Source: Ruminococcaceae bacterium P7 (lineage in GTDB: Bacteria > Bacillota > Clostridia > Oscillospirales > Acutalibacteraceae). Taken from it: a DNA stretch of 57,825 nt. Below are positions 16,074 to 26,300 of the stretch, piece after piece. The stretch is from positions 1-57,825 of the forward strand of contig FMUA01000013.1 in the NCBI GenBank assembly GCA_900100595.1. The letters are read 5' to 3'. Position numbers and translations under genes: made by a program. The notes under the pieces are model-generated. The model ran no database searches. It saw only the letters and a program-made list of their open reading frames with translations, and had not been told where the DNA came from. Numbering within the stretch: position 1 is the stretch's first letter; the number at the start of each line of letters is the position of its first letter.

Positions 16074-16235
16074 TTTCTACAGAAGAATTGAGTGATTACG
16101 CGCATGTAACCGCTCAGCCCCTCACTTTTTAACCAAAATGTAATACATGTTGTGGTGTTACTGTGCAACTTCCACAATATCTTGTTTTCTTCTAAGAATC
16201 CAAACTATCTTAACCGAGAATTGGAGTGGCATCAG

Positions 16236-17534
16236 TTGGAAAAATTCGTAGTCAACGGCGGCAAGCCGTTAAACGGCGAGGTCAAAATCAGCGGCGCGAA
16301 GAACGCGGCGGTCGCGATCATCCCGGCGGTGATCCTGTGCGACGAGCCTTGTCAGATTGAAAATATACCCAATATCAGCGACGTAACGCTTATCAGCAAG
16401 ATTTTACAGCAGATGGGCGCGAAGGTAAAAAGGATCAACAAGAGCACGCTCTACATTGACCCGACGCACATTCATTCCAGCTCCGCGACGAGCGAGCTTG
16501 TGATGGGCATGAGAGCATCCTATTATCTGCTGGGCGCGCTGCTCGGCAAATACGGCAACGCGAGAGTGGCGCTTCCGGGCGGCTGCAATTTCGGCGTACG
16601 GCCGATCGACCAGCACCTCAAGGGCTTTGAGGCGCTCGGCGCGGAGACAAGACTCGTAGACGGCGCGATCATCGAAGCGACCTGCGGCGAGGAGGGACTT
16701 GTCGGAACGCATATTTATCTCGACGTGGTATCGGTCGGCGCGACGATGAACATCATGCTTGCGGCGAGCCGCGCAAAGGGACTGACGGTCATCGAGAACG
16801 CGGCGAAGGAGCCGCACATCGTCGACCTCGCGAACTTCCTCAACTCGATGGGAGCGGACGTCAGAGGCGCGGGAACCGACGTCATCAAGATCCGCGGCGT
16901 AAGCGCGATGCACGGCATCACCTATTCGATCATTCCCGATCAGATCGAAGCGGGCACCTATATGTGCGCGGCGGCGGCGACACGCGGCAAGATTACGATA
17001 ACCAACATCACACCAAAGCATCTGGAGTCCATTTCGGCGAAGTTCCGCGAGATGGGCGTAAAGATCACGGAATATGACGAAGCGCTGATTTTTGACGCGA
17101 CGGTCAAGCCGCTCAAGAGGGTGAACATCAAGACGATGCCGCACCCGGGCTTCCCGACGGACTGTCAGCCGCAGTTCACGGCGCTGCTGGTGAGCGTACC
17201 GGGCACGAGCATCGTCAACGAGAACGTGTGGGACAACCGCTACCAGTACATCAGCGAGCTGATGCGCATGGGCGCGCATATTTCGGTAGAGGGCAGACTC
17301 GCGATCATCGAGGGCGGCACACCGCTGACAGCGGCGCCCGTCAGAGCGACCGACCTGCGTGCAGGCGCGGCGATGATCGTAGCGGCGCTCCAGGTGAAGG
17401 GCACCACAGAGATTTCGAGCATCCAGTACATCGAGAGAGGCTACGAGGATGTTGTCGAGAAGTTCCGTGCACTGGGCGCGGACATCAAGAAGGTATATTA
17501 TTCGGGCGATTCGGAAGAAGAGCTCAGAGCGTAA
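16236..17534 (+). CDS. murA: UDP-N-acetylglucosamine 1-carboxyvinyltransferase
   Basis: This enzyme transfers enolpyruvate from PEP to UDP-GlcNAc, the first committed step of peptidoglycan synthesis, in the cytoplasm. Motifs are the N-terminal GEVKISGAKNAA (K22/N23), the catalytic-loop LPGGCNFGVRPID with C117 (the fosfomycin-target cysteine), LDVVSVGATMN, PHPGFPTDCQPQ and RATDLRAGAAM. The frame is open upstream to 16,152. A TTG at 16,236 preceded 6 nt earlier by GGAGTGG gives the standard N-terminus MEKFVVNGG and a typical length of 432, so that start is chosen. Confidence 0.96.
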   Translation: MEKFVVNGGKPLNGEVKISGAKNAAVAIIPAVILCDEPCQIENIPNISDVTLISKILQQMGAKVKRINKSTLYIDPTHIHSSSATSELVMGMRASYYLLGALLGKYGNARVALPGGCNFGVRPIDQHLKGFEALGAETRLVDGAIIEATCGEEGLVGTHIYLDVVSVGATMNIMLAASRAKGLTVIENAAKEPHIVDLANFLNSMGADVRGAGTDVIKIRGVSAMHGITYSIIPDQIEAGTYMCAAAATRGKITITNITPKHLESISAKFREMGVKITEYDEALIFDATVKPLKRVNIKTMPHPGFPTDCQPQFTALLVSVPGTSIVNENVWDNRYQYISELMRMGAHISVEGRLAIIEGGTPLTAAPVRATDLRAGAAMIVAALQVKGTTEISSIQYIERGYEDVVEKFRALGADIKKVYYSGDSEEELRA

Positions 17535-17539
17535 TTACG

Positions 17540-17568
17540 AAGGGTTGGCTATATGCCGACCCTTTATT
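17540..17568 (+). terminator. murA terminator
   Basis: AAGGGTTGGC-TATAT-GCCGACCCTT followed by TATTTC. Confidence 0.75.
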
Positions 17569-17571
17569 TCG

Positions 17572-17746
17572 TTTGGAGCTATTTTTAGTTTGGGGTTTGG
17601 AGTTGATTCACCGACAAACCTTTCCTTTGTGAAACAGGTATTACATGAAACCTATCCTTAACCAATGGGATTGGTGAGAATCTGATGAACTTTTCCCGCG
17701 AAAACGTGCATTTGAATAAAAATAAACCCTTAGTACGCGATTGAAA
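17572..17746 (+). repeat. Dispersed intergenic repeat, copy 1 (plus orientation)
   Basis: The reference copy, with all main modules in order. They are the heptamers (TTTGGAG-GTTTGGAG), CAAACCTTTCCTTTGTGAAA, a second AAACCTATCCTTAACCAATG block, GGGATTGGTG, TGATGAACTTTTCCCGCGAA, AACGTGCA and ACCCTTAGTACGCGA. There is no open frame. It ends 5 bp before the ilvB -35. Confidence 0.8.
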
Positions 17747-17750
17747 AGGC

Positions 17751-17779
17751 TTTACAAGAATAAGGATTTGTTGTATAAT
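17751..17779 (+). promoter_or_regulatory. ilvB promoter
   Basis: TTTACA (17,751-17,756), 17 bp, TATAAT (17,774-17,779). No T-box, leader peptide or attenuator is visible in the 52 bp before ilvB. Confidence 0.7.
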
Positions 17780-17831
17780 ATAGGTTAAACGTGAAAAGAA
17801 AGAAAAGCAATACGGAGAAGGGGGCAACATA

Positions 17832-19454
17832 ATGATAAGCGGTGCTGAAATCATGGTAAAGTGTCTGGAGGCAGAGGGCGTCACCGTCGTCTTTGGCTAT
17901 CCGGGCGCGACGATTTGTCCGTTTTACGACAAGCTGTATGATTCCGACATCGAGCATGTGCTGGTGCGTCAGGAGCAGAACGCTGCCCATGCCGCGAGCG
18001 GCTACTCGCGCTGCAGCAACAAGCCCGGCGTGTGCGTTGCCACCTCGGGACCGGGCGCGACCAACCTGATCACGGGCATCGCGACCGCCTACGCGGACTC
18101 GGTTCCGCTGGTTGCGATCACAGGTCAGGTCAGAAGCGACCTGCTCGGCAGGGACGTCTTTCAGGAGGCGGATATCACGGGCGCGTGCGAGCCGTTCGTC
18201 AAGCACAGCTACATCGTCAAGGACACCGCCGATCTGCCGCGCGTGTTCAAGGAGGCGTTCCACATCGCCTCGACGGGCAGAAAGGGACCCGTCCTGATCG
18301 ATATTCCGATGGACATCCAGGAAAACGAGATCGAGAGCTTTACCTATCCCGACAGCGTCAACATCATCGGCTACAAGCCCAACACCAAGGGTCACGCGAT
18401 TCAGGTGAAGCGCGCTGTTGAGGCGATCAGAAAGAGCAGACGTCCCGTGATCGTATCGGGCGGCGGCGTGCTGCTTTCGGGCGTCAAGCCCAAATTTCAG
18501 GCGTTCGCCGACATGACGGGCATCCCCGTTATCTCGACGATGATGGGCATCGGCGTCATGCCCAGCGAGCACGAGCTGTATCTCGGCATGCTCGGCACCC
18601 ACGGCAAGACCGTCGCCAACCGCGCGCTCCACGACGCGGATCTGGTGATCGTCTGCGGCGCAAGACTGGGCGACAGAGCGGTAGCCGCTCCGCACCAGAT
18701 GAGCGAAAACAACACCGTCATTCATATCGACATCGACCCCGCGGAGATCGGCAAGAACGTCAAGACCGAAATCCCGATCGTCGGCGATATGAAGAACGTC
18801 ATGAATATGCTCATAGACAGCATCGGCGACTACAAGGTTCCCGTCCAGTGGCAGGAGACCGTCAAGACGTGGAAGAAGGACTTCCTCCGCGTGCCGCCTG
18901 TCTTTGAGGGCTACGTCGAGCCGCGCACCCTCGTCGCGCACCTGAGCGCGATGCTCCGCTCCAAGGCGATCCTCGTCGCGGACGTCGGACAGAACCAGAT
19001 CTGGTGCGCCAACAACTTCCGCATCCGCGAGGGCAGGTTCCTCACCACGGGCGGCATGGGCACGATGGGCTACTCGATTCCCGCGGCGGTCGGCGCGAAG
19101 CTCGCAAGACCTACCCGCGACGTCGTAGTCGTCTGCGGCGACGGCAGCTTCCAGATGAGCATGAACGAGCTTGCTACCATTGCGGGACACAGCCTCGCCA
19201 TTAAAATCATCATCATGCGCAACCACCGTCTCGGCATGGTGCGCGAGCTTCAGGACAAGAACTACGACTGCAGACACAGCGCGACCATCCTCGAGGGCGA
19301 TCCCGATTTCCTCAAAATCGCGGAGGCTTACGGCATCGACCACGCCGAGGCGAATTCCAACGCCGAGGCGGAGGAGATCATCAAGGGCATGGTCAAGTCG
19401 GACAAGCCCTTCATCCTCGTCTGCAACGTCTATCCCGACACCCCGTCGATTTGA
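17832..19454 (+). CDS. ilvB: Acetolactate synthase large subunit
   Basis: The 540-residue ThDP enzyme condenses two pyruvates to acetolactate (valine/leucine branch) or pyruvate with 2-oxobutyrate (isoleucine). The N-terminal domain has FGYPGATICPFYD and the catalytic glutamate in VRQEQNAAHAASGY. The C-terminal ThDP-binding motif is VCGDGSFQMSMNELATI followed by the conserved asparagine in MRNHRLGM. It is paired with the regulatory subunit 16 bp downstream, so it is the anabolic type. GGAGAAGGGGG precedes the ATG. The C-terminus is slightly short compared with many IlvB proteins but complete. Confidence 0.96.
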   Translation: MISGAEIMVKCLEAEGVTVVFGYPGATICPFYDKLYDSDIEHVLVRQEQNAAHAASGYSRCSNKPGVCVATSGPGATNLITGIATAYADSVPLVAITGQVRSDLLGRDVFQEADITGACEPFVKHSYIVKDTADLPRVFKEAFHIASTGRKGPVLIDIPMDIQENEIESFTYPDSVNIIGYKPNTKGHAIQVKRAVEAIRKSRRPVIVSGGGVLLSGVKPKFQAFADMTGIPVISTMMGIGVMPSEHELYLGMLGTHGKTVANRALHDADLVIVCGARLGDRAVAAPHQMSENNTVIHIDIDPAEIGKNVKTEIPIVGDMKNVMNMLIDSIGDYKVPVQWQETVKTWKKDFLRVPPVFEGYVEPRTLVAHLSAMLRSKAILVADVGQNQIWCANNFRIREGRFLTTGGMGTMGYSIPAAVGAKLARPTRDVVVVCGDGSFQMSMNELATIAGHSLAIKIIIMRNHRLGMVRELQDKNYDCRHSATILEGDPDFLKIAEAYGIDHAEANSNAEAEEIIKGMVKSDKPFILVCNVYPDTPSI

Positions 19455-19470
19455 TACCGGAGGTGACAGT

Positions 19471-19962
19471 ATGCAGTATACATTATCCATTCTCGTTGAA
19501 AACCACGCGGGCGTACTCTCCAAGATTTCGGGACTGTTCTCGCGCCGCGGCTTCAATATCGATTCCCTCGCGGTCGGCGTGACGGGCGACCCCAACGTCT
19601 CCCGCATCACGATCGTCGCCAACGGCGACGAGTACGTCGTCGAGCAGCTCGAAAAGCAGCTCAACAAGGTGATTCCCGTCATCAAGGTCAAGCGGCTCAC
19701 CGAGGGCGAGTTCATCAGCCGCGAGCTGATTCTCATCAAGGTGCACTGTCCCGCGTCCAAGCGTTCGGAGATCGTCAAGACCGCCGAGATCATGCAGGCG
19801 AAGATCGTCGACGCGTCCCCGAGCAGCGTGACGCTCGAGTACTGCGAGTGCTCCGCGCGCGTCAAGACGCTCATCGATATGCTCCGTCCCTACGGCATCC
19901 GCGAGATCGTCCGCACGGGCACCATCGCGATCGACCGCGGCAATACGGCGGTGTCGATATAA
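19471..19962 (+). CDS. ilvN: Acetolactate synthase small (regulatory) subunit
   Basis: The 163-residue ACT-domain protein MQYTLSILVENHAGVLSKIS carries valine feedback inhibition and activates the large subunit. GLFSRRGFNIDSLAVGVT and the C-terminal PYGIREIVRTGTIAIDRG are family hallmarks. GGAGGTGA (19,459-19,466) decides the ATG at 19,471; the frame itself is open further upstream inside ilvB, but that part is a shadow. Confidence 0.96.
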   Translation: MQYTLSILVENHAGVLSKISGLFSRRGFNIDSLAVGVTGDPNVSRITIVANGDEYVVEQLEKQLNKVIPVIKVKRLTEGEFISRELILIKVHCPASKRSEIVKTAEIMQAKIVDASPSSVTLEYCECSARVKTLIDMLRPYGIREIVRTGTIAIDRGNTAVSI

Positions 19963-20053
19963 TTTTTCACTTACACCCATAACTGCGCTCTGCGCAATTA
20001 TATATTTTCAATTCACCAACCATGCGCTTTCAGGCAATGGGGAGGAGGACTGA

Positions 20054-21169
<1,116 letters not shown>

Positions 21170-21183
21170 TTCTTGTTTTGCAT

Positions 21184-21210
21184 GGGGCGGACGGCTGTCC
21201 GCCCCTTTTT
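21184..21210 (+). terminator. ilvC terminator
   Basis: GGGGCGGACGGCTGTCCGCCCC with five T, ahead of the DUF896 gene. Confidence 0.75.
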
Positions 21211-21229
21211 CGGAAGCGGAGGTGACAGC

Positions 21230-21454
21230 ATGGAAAAGGAGCTTCTGACGCGCATCAACGCGCTCGCGAAGAAGAAAAAGACCGTCGGTCTGACGGCTGA
21301 GGAGCAGGCGGAGCAGAAAAGGCTCTACAAGATCTATCTCGGCGAGATCCGTCAGCAGTTCAGCGCGACGCTCGACAACGTCAGCGTGGAGCAGCAGGAC
21401 GGCACCGTCGTCCCGTTCAAAGAGGCGTACAGGCACAAAAATCCGAAAAAATAA
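21230..21454 (+). CDS. DUF896 (YnzC-like) small protein
   Basis: The 74-residue protein MEKELLTRINALAKKKKTVG, then LTAEEQAEQKRLYKIYLGEI and RQQF, matches the DUF896/YnzC family: two helices with a conserved L-T-x-x-E-x-x-E-Q-x-x-L-R/Y. The molecular role is unknown; the B. subtilis relatives are small cytoplasmic proteins, some under SOS control. GGAGGTGA precedes the ATG. It sits after the ilvC terminator and may be reached by read-through. Confidence 0.9.
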   Translation: MEKELLTRINALAKKKKTVGLTAEEQAEQKRLYKIYLGEIRQQFSATLDNVSVEQQDGTVVPFKEAYRHKNPKK

Positions 21455-21455
21455 G

Positions 21456-21483
21456 GGGTCGTGCAGCTGCACGACCCTTTTGT
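21456..21483. terminator. Bidirectional terminator between convergent genes
   Basis: GGGTCGTGCAGCTGCACGACCC is a perfect palindrome followed by TTTTG on the plus strand and preceded by an A-tract that serves the minus-strand lipoprotein gene. Confidence 0.8.
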
Positions 21484-21491
21484 CAAAAGTT

Positions 21492-21869
21492 CTATTCTAC
21501 CCGTGTGAACAAATATTGCGTTTTCTCATTGTTGTAGTTGATGCAGAGCGTCAGCACGCCGCTGTCGTAGCTGAGCTTTTCGGTCTTGCCGCCGTAGACG
21601 ATATCGACTGAGGTGTTGTTGAAGGTGTATTTGCCTTCATTGGCGACGCCTGCGAGGACTGCGCGGCAGCTGCCGTCCTCCTTGAAGTTGAAGCTGAATT
21701 CCTTGTCGCTGCAGTCCAGCTCCGCAAAGCTGATGGTTTCGCCGTTGAGCTTCACCTTTGTCGCCTGCCACCTGCCGACGATGGGGGCGTTTTTATCGTC
21801 GCCGCAGCCCGCGAGCAGCACAAGCACGCAGGTCAGCGCCGTGAGAAACGCGCAGATGCGAGAGAACAT
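21492..21869 (-). CDS. Small lipoprotein with a lipocalin-like beta domain
   Basis: The 125-residue product has a lipoprotein signal peptide with lipobox LLAGC, then IVGRWQATKVKLNGETISFA, FSFNFKEDGSCRAVLAG, GKYTFNNTSVDIVYGGKT and LTLCINYN. This W-x-x-T, G-x-Y-x-x-x-(N/D) pattern is the common small beta-barrel domain of Firmicute lipoproteins. The function is unknown. AAAGGTGATC upstream of the ATG at 21,869 makes this start more likely than the frame's first ATG at 21,950. In the gap 21,870-22,186 only the pckA promoter is recognised. Confidence 0.82.
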   Translation of the reverse strand: MFSRICAFLTALTCVLVLLAGCGDDKNAPIVGRWQATKVKLNGETISFAELDCSDKEFSFNFKEDGSCRAVLAGVANEGKYTFNNTSVDIVYGGKTEKLSYDSGVLTLCINYNNEKTQYLFTRVE

Positions 21870-22105
21870 ACGATCACCTTTCGAGAAGTTTTTGGGTTGC
21901 TTTTCCGACTTGCTTTTTCTTATTTTACCATTACTCGGCAGGATAGTCAATCACCCTGCGAATTTTCATTAAAATTTCACAATCCGCGCACGGTGAAAAT
22001 GAATAAAAATAAGGCTCAGACTTCATAGTATTGGATAAAATGCAACAATCAAAAAAATACACTCCCGCAAATTGCAATATTTGTGCCGAAATGCTTCATT
22101 TTGAC

Positions 22106-22134
22106 TTGCAAAAACACGGGGAGAATGCTATAAT
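22106..22134 (+). promoter_or_regulatory. pckA promoter
   Basis: TTGCAA (22,106-22,111), 17 bp, TATAAT (22,129-22,134). A TTGACT 5 bp further up is too far away (22 bp) to be the -35. Confidence 0.65.
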
Positions 22135-22186
22135 ACGGAATGTACGCAGCGTAATCAAGCACATCATTTGATAAGGAGTAGATTTT

Positions 22187-23884
22187 ATGTCAACAAAAGC
22201 GTATTACCCCATGAGTGAGATCGGCAAGGACAAGGTCGGTTTCTCCAAGACACGTTCCATCATTGAGGCTGCTTTCTACGGCAACAATGTCGTCAAGGTC
22301 AACACCCTCAAGGAGGCTTATAACCTCGCGAAGAATTCTCCCGGTACCATCGTTACCGATATGCCCGTATACCGCGCCGAGGAAATCGGTCTTGACGCGG
22401 ACGCAAAGGTGCTGCTCTTCAACGACGGCGCCATCACAGGCAGATACGCAACCGCACGCCGCATCGCGGGCGAACCCGGTGTGGACTGCGAGGCGCTCGA
22501 CAAGATCGTCATGGACGCCGTTTATACCGCGCGCTGGAAGAAGCTCTATCACGCGACCTGCTACGCGGGACTTGACACCGAGTTCATGGTAAAGGTTCAC
22601 CTCCTCATTCCCGAGGGGGAAGAGAACATCATGTACAACTGGATGCTCAACTTCCAGTACATGTCCGACGAGTACGTCAAGATGTACAAGAACTCCAAGC
22701 CCGTCGGCGACGGCAACGAGCCTGACATCTACATCTTCTCCGATCCCCAGTGGACTCCCGTCGAGAACCCCGGCGTCAGCTTTGAGTGCCTCTCCGACCC
22801 CGCGAAGAAGACGCTCTGCTACTTCAACACCGAGACAAACTGCGCCTGCATCCTCGGCATGAGATACTTCGGCGAGCACAAGAAGGGCACCCTGACCATG
22901 GTATGGGCGATCGCGAACCGCAACGGCTACGCGTCCTGCCACGGCGGTCAGAAGGAATACACCCTCGCTGACGGCAGCAAGTACGTCGCTTCCGTATACG
23001 GTCTCTCCGGCTCGGGCAAGTCCACCCTGACTCACGCGAAGCACGGCGGCAAGTATGAGATCAAGGTGCTCCACGACGACGCCTTCATCATCAACACCGA
23101 CACCTGCTCCTCCATCGCGATCGAGCCGACCTACTTTGACAAGACAGCCGACTATCCCACAGGCTGCCCCGATAATCAGTACCTCCTCACGGTTCAGAAC
23201 TGCTCCGCTACCCTCGACGAGGACGGCAAGATTCAGATCGTGACCGAGGACATCCGCAACGGCAACGGCAGAGCGATCAAGTCCAAGCTCTGGTCTCCCA
23301 ACCGCGTCGACAAGATCGAGGCTCCCGTCAACGCGATCTTCTGGATCATGAAGGATCCCACCATTCCGCCCGTTGTCAAGCTCAAGGGCGCATCCCTCGC
23401 ATCCGTCATGGGCGCGACCCTCGCGACAAAGCGTTCCTCCGCGGAAAGACTCGCTCCCGGCGTAGACCCCAACAAGCTCGTCGTCGTACCCTACGCGAAC
23501 CCCTTCCGCACCTATCCTCTCGCGAACGACTACGCGAAGTTCAAGAAGCTCGTTGAGGAGAAGAACGTAGACTGCTACATCGTCAACACCGGCGACTTCA
23601 TGGGCAAGAAGGTTCAGCCCAAGGACACCCTCGGCATCCTCGAGGCGATCGTTGAGCGCAAGGCTGACTTCAAGCCGTGGGGACCGTTCTCCGACATCGA
23701 GATCCTCGAGTGGGAGGGCTTCGTACCCGACATGAACGACGAGGAGTACGTCGCGCAGCTCAAGGCGAGAATGAACGACAGAGTCAACGAGATCAAGGCG
23801 TTCGCGATCGAAAAGGGCGGCTATGACAAGCTCCCCGTAGACGCTCTCGCAGCAATCCAGAAGGTTGTTGATGAGTTGAACTAA
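22187..23884 (+). CDS. pckA: Phosphoenolpyruvate carboxykinase (ATP)
   Basis: The 565-residue enzyme interconverts oxaloacetate and PEP with ATP/ADP. In rumen and gut Firmicutes it often runs toward oxaloacetate during succinate fermentation, which is inference here. The P-loop GLSGSGKST starts at residue 272. The metal/substrate segment HDDAFIINTDT follows, then the ATP-PEPCK motifs TYFDKTADYPTGC and GATLATKRSSAERL. It is about 25-30 residues longer than the E. coli enzyme. The AAGGAG site before the ATG is good. It has its own promoter and terminator. Confidence 0.95.
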   Translation: MSTKAYYPMSEIGKDKVGFSKTRSIIEAAFYGNNVVKVNTLKEAYNLAKNSPGTIVTDMPVYRAEEIGLDADAKVLLFNDGAITGRYATARRIAGEPGVDCEALDKIVMDAVYTARWKKLYHATCYAGLDTEFMVKVHLLIPEGEENIMYNWMLNFQYMSDEYVKMYKNSKPVGDGNEPDIYIFSDPQWTPVENPGVSFECLSDPAKKTLCYFNTETNCACILGMRYFGEHKKGTLTMVWAIANRNGYASCHGGQKEYTLADGSKYVASVYGLSGSGKSTLTHAKHGGKYEIKVLHDDAFIINTDTCSSIAIEPTYFDKTADYPTGCPDNQYLLTVQNCSATLDEDGKIQIVTEDIRNGNGRAIKSKLWSPNRVDKIEAPVNAIFWIMKDPTIPPVVKLKGASLASVMGATLATKRSSAERLAPGVDPNKLVVVPYANPFRTYPLANDYAKFKKLVEEKNVDCYIVNTGDFMGKKVQPKDTLGILEAIVERKADFKPWGPFSDIEILEWEGFVPDMNDEEYVAQLKARMNDRVNEIKAFAIEKGGYDKLPVDALAAIQKVVDELN

Positions 23885-23892
23885 ACTTAATC

Positions 23893-23925
23893 AAAAAAAT
23901 GGTACCCAATCGGGTACCATTTTTA
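23893..23925. terminator. Bidirectional terminator between pckA and the metal ATPase
   Basis: AAAATGGTACCC-AATC-GGGTACCATTTTT, with A/T tracts on both sides between two convergent genes. Confidence 0.85.
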
Positions 23926-25977
23926 TTTTGCCCGCAGTAATCTTGCGGTGTATAAAACGCAGATCACGCAGACGCCCGTGTCGGCGATGACGGATATCCA
24001 GATCGCCGCCAATCCGCAGCACGCCAAAATAATGACCGCCGCCTTGACCGCGAGGGCAAAGGCGATGTTCGTCCGTATCGTCCGCATCGTCCTGCGGGCG
24101 GTTTTGACGGTAGAGGGCAGGGCGTGGAGCGTTCCTGCCGAGAGAACCGCGTCAGCCGCTTCGATCGCGGCGTCGCTGCCGAGTCCCATCGCGACGCCGC
24201 AGCCGCTCGCCGCGAGTACGGGCGCGTCGTTGATGCCGTCGCCCACAAAGCAGACCGTGCCGCCGAGCGACTGCACCGCGCTCAGCTTATCCTCGGGCAG
24301 AAGCTCCGCCTGATATTCATCCGCGCCGACCTCAGCCGCGACACGCTCTGCCGTGTGCTTTCCGTCGCCCGTCAGCATCATCGTCCGCTTTGCGCCGAGG
24401 TCTTTCAGCGCCTTCAATACGCCGCGGCTCTCCTTGCGCACCGTGTCGCTGACCTGCACCGCGCCGATCAGCTTTCCGTCACAGACCAGAAAGACGTTGC
24501 AGTCCTTCACGCTGTCGGGCAGAGAACCGCCGACGAGCTTGCTGCTGCCGCATTGAAGCGTTTTGCCGTTCCATTGTGCCGATGTGCCCTTTCCCGCGAT
24601 CTCCGAAAAGCCGCTCAGCCCGTAATTGCCCTGCTTCGCTTTTCCGCGTATCGCCGCCGCGATGGGATGGGAGGAATACTGCTCCGCTGCCGCCGCAAGG
24701 CTGAGGATTTCGTCCTCCGCGTAACGCGAGAGAGAAACGACCTTGTTGACCGCGAGCTTTCCCGTGGTGAGCGTGCCCGTCTTGTCAAAGACGAAGCTGT
24801 CCGCCTTTGCGAGCGCCTCGAGGTACTTGCCGCCCTTGATGAGCATGCCCTGACGCGACGCCGCGCCGATGCCCGCAAAGTAGGCGAGCGGCACGGATAT
24901 CACGATCGCGCAGGGACAGGACGCGACCAGCACGACCAGCGCGTTGTAAATCCATTGAGGGAAGCTGCCCAAGCCGAACAGGGGAGGGAGAAGCGCGATC
25001 AGGAACGCCAAGCCGACCACGATCGGCGTATAGACCGCCGCGAACCGCGAGATCAGCTTTTCGCTCTGTCCCTTGCGCGCCGCCGCGTTCTCGACAATCT
25101 GCAGGATGCGCGCGGCAGTGCTGTCGCCTGCCGCCTTTGTCGTGCGTATTTTCAGCAGGCTGTCGCCGTTCACGCCGCCGCTGAGTACCTCGTCGCCCTG
25201 TTTCACCGATACGGGCAGGCTCTCGCCTGTCAGGGCGGCGTTGTCGATCGAGGACGTTCCCTCGATGATGATGCCGTCAAGCGGAATCCGCGCGTGCGGC
25301 TTGACAAGCACCGTAGAGCCGATCGCGACGCTTTCCGCCGCGACCTCGGCTTCCTTGCCGTCTGCATAAATTACTGCCGTGTCGGGGCGCAGGCTGCTCA
25401 GCTTTTCGATATCGCGCCGCGACGAGTCGACCGCGTAGTCCTCGATCAGCTCGCCGACGGTAAAGAGGAGCGTTACCATCGCGCCCTCGACGTATTCGCC
25501 GAGGATGAACGCCGCGATCACCGCGATCGTCATCAGCACGGTCTCCTCGATGCGGAATTTCAGCAGGTTTTTCAGCCCCTTGACGAACACCTTCCAGCCC
25601 GCGAGCAGCGTCGCCGCAAGGCTCAGCCCGAGTATCACGTAATTCGACACCGCGCTCTCAAAGAACAGATGCAGCACCAGCGCCGCCGCGCCGAATACCA
25701 AGCCGATAATCAGCAAAATCCGCTCGGTGCGGCTGCTTTCCTCTCCGTGGTCATGGTCGTGTTCCGCTTCGTCTTTGACGGTCACGCCGTCCTCGATGCT
25801 GTCGCAGATCGCTTGAATTTCCTCCAGCGTATCGTCTTTTTTGCTCGCAAAGCGGAGCTGCTTCGTCGCAAAATTGAAGCTCACGTTTTCATAGCCGTCC
25901 GTTTCCGCGATCGCCTGCTCGATTTTGCCCGCGCAGTGGGCGCAGTTGAGATTTTCGAGAATATAGGTGTGTTTCAT
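23923..25977 (-). CDS. zntA: Zn(II)/Cd(II)-type P1B ATPase (metal efflux)
   Basis: The 684-residue pump has an N-terminal heavy-metal domain (NLNCAHCAGKIEQAI), a His/Asp linker (EAEHDHDHGEE), eight predicted membrane segments and the P-type core. Core motifs are TGES, SCPCAIVISVP (metal-binding CPC), DKTGTLTTG (phosphorylated Asp) and GDGINDAPVLA. The last segments (VKAAVIILACCGLAAIWISV, ADTG) carry the K and D typical of Zn/Cd/Pb (P1B-2) rather than Cu pumps. GGAGTGAG overlapping the arsR stop decides the ATG at 25,977; upstream extension of the frame is a shadow of arsR. Translational coupling with the repressor is likely. Confidence 0.93.
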   Translation of the reverse strand: MKHTYILENLNCAHCAGKIEQAIAETDGYENVSFNFATKQLRFASKKDDTLEEIQAICDSIEDGVTVKDEAEHDHDHGEESSRTERILLIIGLVFGAAALVLHLFFESAVSNYVILGLSLAATLLAGWKVFVKGLKNLLKFRIEETVLMTIAVIAAFILGEYVEGAMVTLLFTVGELIEDYAVDSSRRDIEKLSSLRPDTAVIYADGKEAEVAAESVAIGSTVLVKPHARIPLDGIIIEGTSSIDNAALTGESLPVSVKQGDEVLSGGVNGDSLLKIRTTKAAGDSTAARILQIVENAAARKGQSEKLISRFAAVYTPIVVGLAFLIALLPPLFGLGSFPQWIYNALVVLVASCPCAIVISVPLAYFAGIGAASRQGMLIKGGKYLEALAKADSFVFDKTGTLTTGKLAVNKVVSLSRYAEDEILSLAAAAEQYSSHPIAAAIRGKAKQGNYGLSGFSEIAGKGTSAQWNGKTLQCGSSKLVGGSLPDSVKDCNVFLVCDGKLIGAVQVSDTVRKESRGVLKALKDLGAKRTMMLTGDGKHTAERVAAEVGADEYQAELLPEDKLSAVQSLGGTVCFVGDGINDAPVLAASGCGVAMGLGSDAAIEAADAVLSAGTLHALPSTVKTARRTMRTIRTNIAFALAVKAAVIILACCGLAAIWISVIADTGVCVICVLYTARLLRAK

Positions 25978-25982
25978 TGTGC

Positions 25983-26279
25983 TCACTCCAATACGTGGTC
26001 GAGTCCCATCTCGATGATTTTCTTGACGTGATCGTCGTCGAGAGAGTACCATATCTGCTTTCCCTCGCGTCTGCCGCGCACCAGCTTGTTCGCGCGCAGG
26101 ATGCGCAGCTGATGCGAGATCGTGCTCTGTTCCATGCCAAGCTCCTCCGCGATGCTCAGCACGTTCTTTTCGTCCTCCGACAGCGCGTACATGATGCGCA
26201 GCCGCGTCGAGTCGCCGAATACCTTGAACAAATCCGCCAGCTCAAAGAGCACCTCGGATTCGGGCGTTTGCTTTTCCAT
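25983..26279 (-). CDS. ArsR/SmtB-family metal-responsive repressor
   Basis: The 98-residue winged-helix protein has LADLFKVFGDSTRLRIMYAL and the recognition helix MEQSTISHQLRILRANKLV. The C-terminal helix carries D82-x-H84 and, after 10 residues, H95-x2-E98, exactly the alpha5 zinc site of SmtB-type sensors. The alpha3N cysteine box of CadC (CVC) is absent. This predicts Zn(II) (possibly Co) sensing, which agrees with the adjacent ZntA-type pump. It is autoregulated by the operator upstream, by inference. Confidence 0.93.
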   Translation of the reverse strand: MEKQTPESEVLFELADLFKVFGDSTRLRIMYALSEDEKNVLSIAEELGMEQSTISHQLRILRANKLVRGRREGKQIWYSLDDDHVKKIIEMGLDHVLE

Positions 26280-26300
26280 TTATCTCACCTCATAATTGAA

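Noticed and set aside
16152..16235. An N-terminal extension of MurA starting MVLLCNFHN
   Set aside because: The extension is not part of the MurA fold and has no ribosome-binding site, while the TTG at 16,236 has GGAGTGG at the right distance.
17730..19874. A 714-residue minus-strand frame opposite ilvB/ilvN
   Set aside because: It is an antisense shadow caused by GC-rich third positions; the plus strand encodes conserved ilvB and ilvN. The same holds for long frames opposite htrA (14,042-15,724), valS (26,941-28,914), fakA/fakB (30,324-32,693) and aroA (48,970-50,328).
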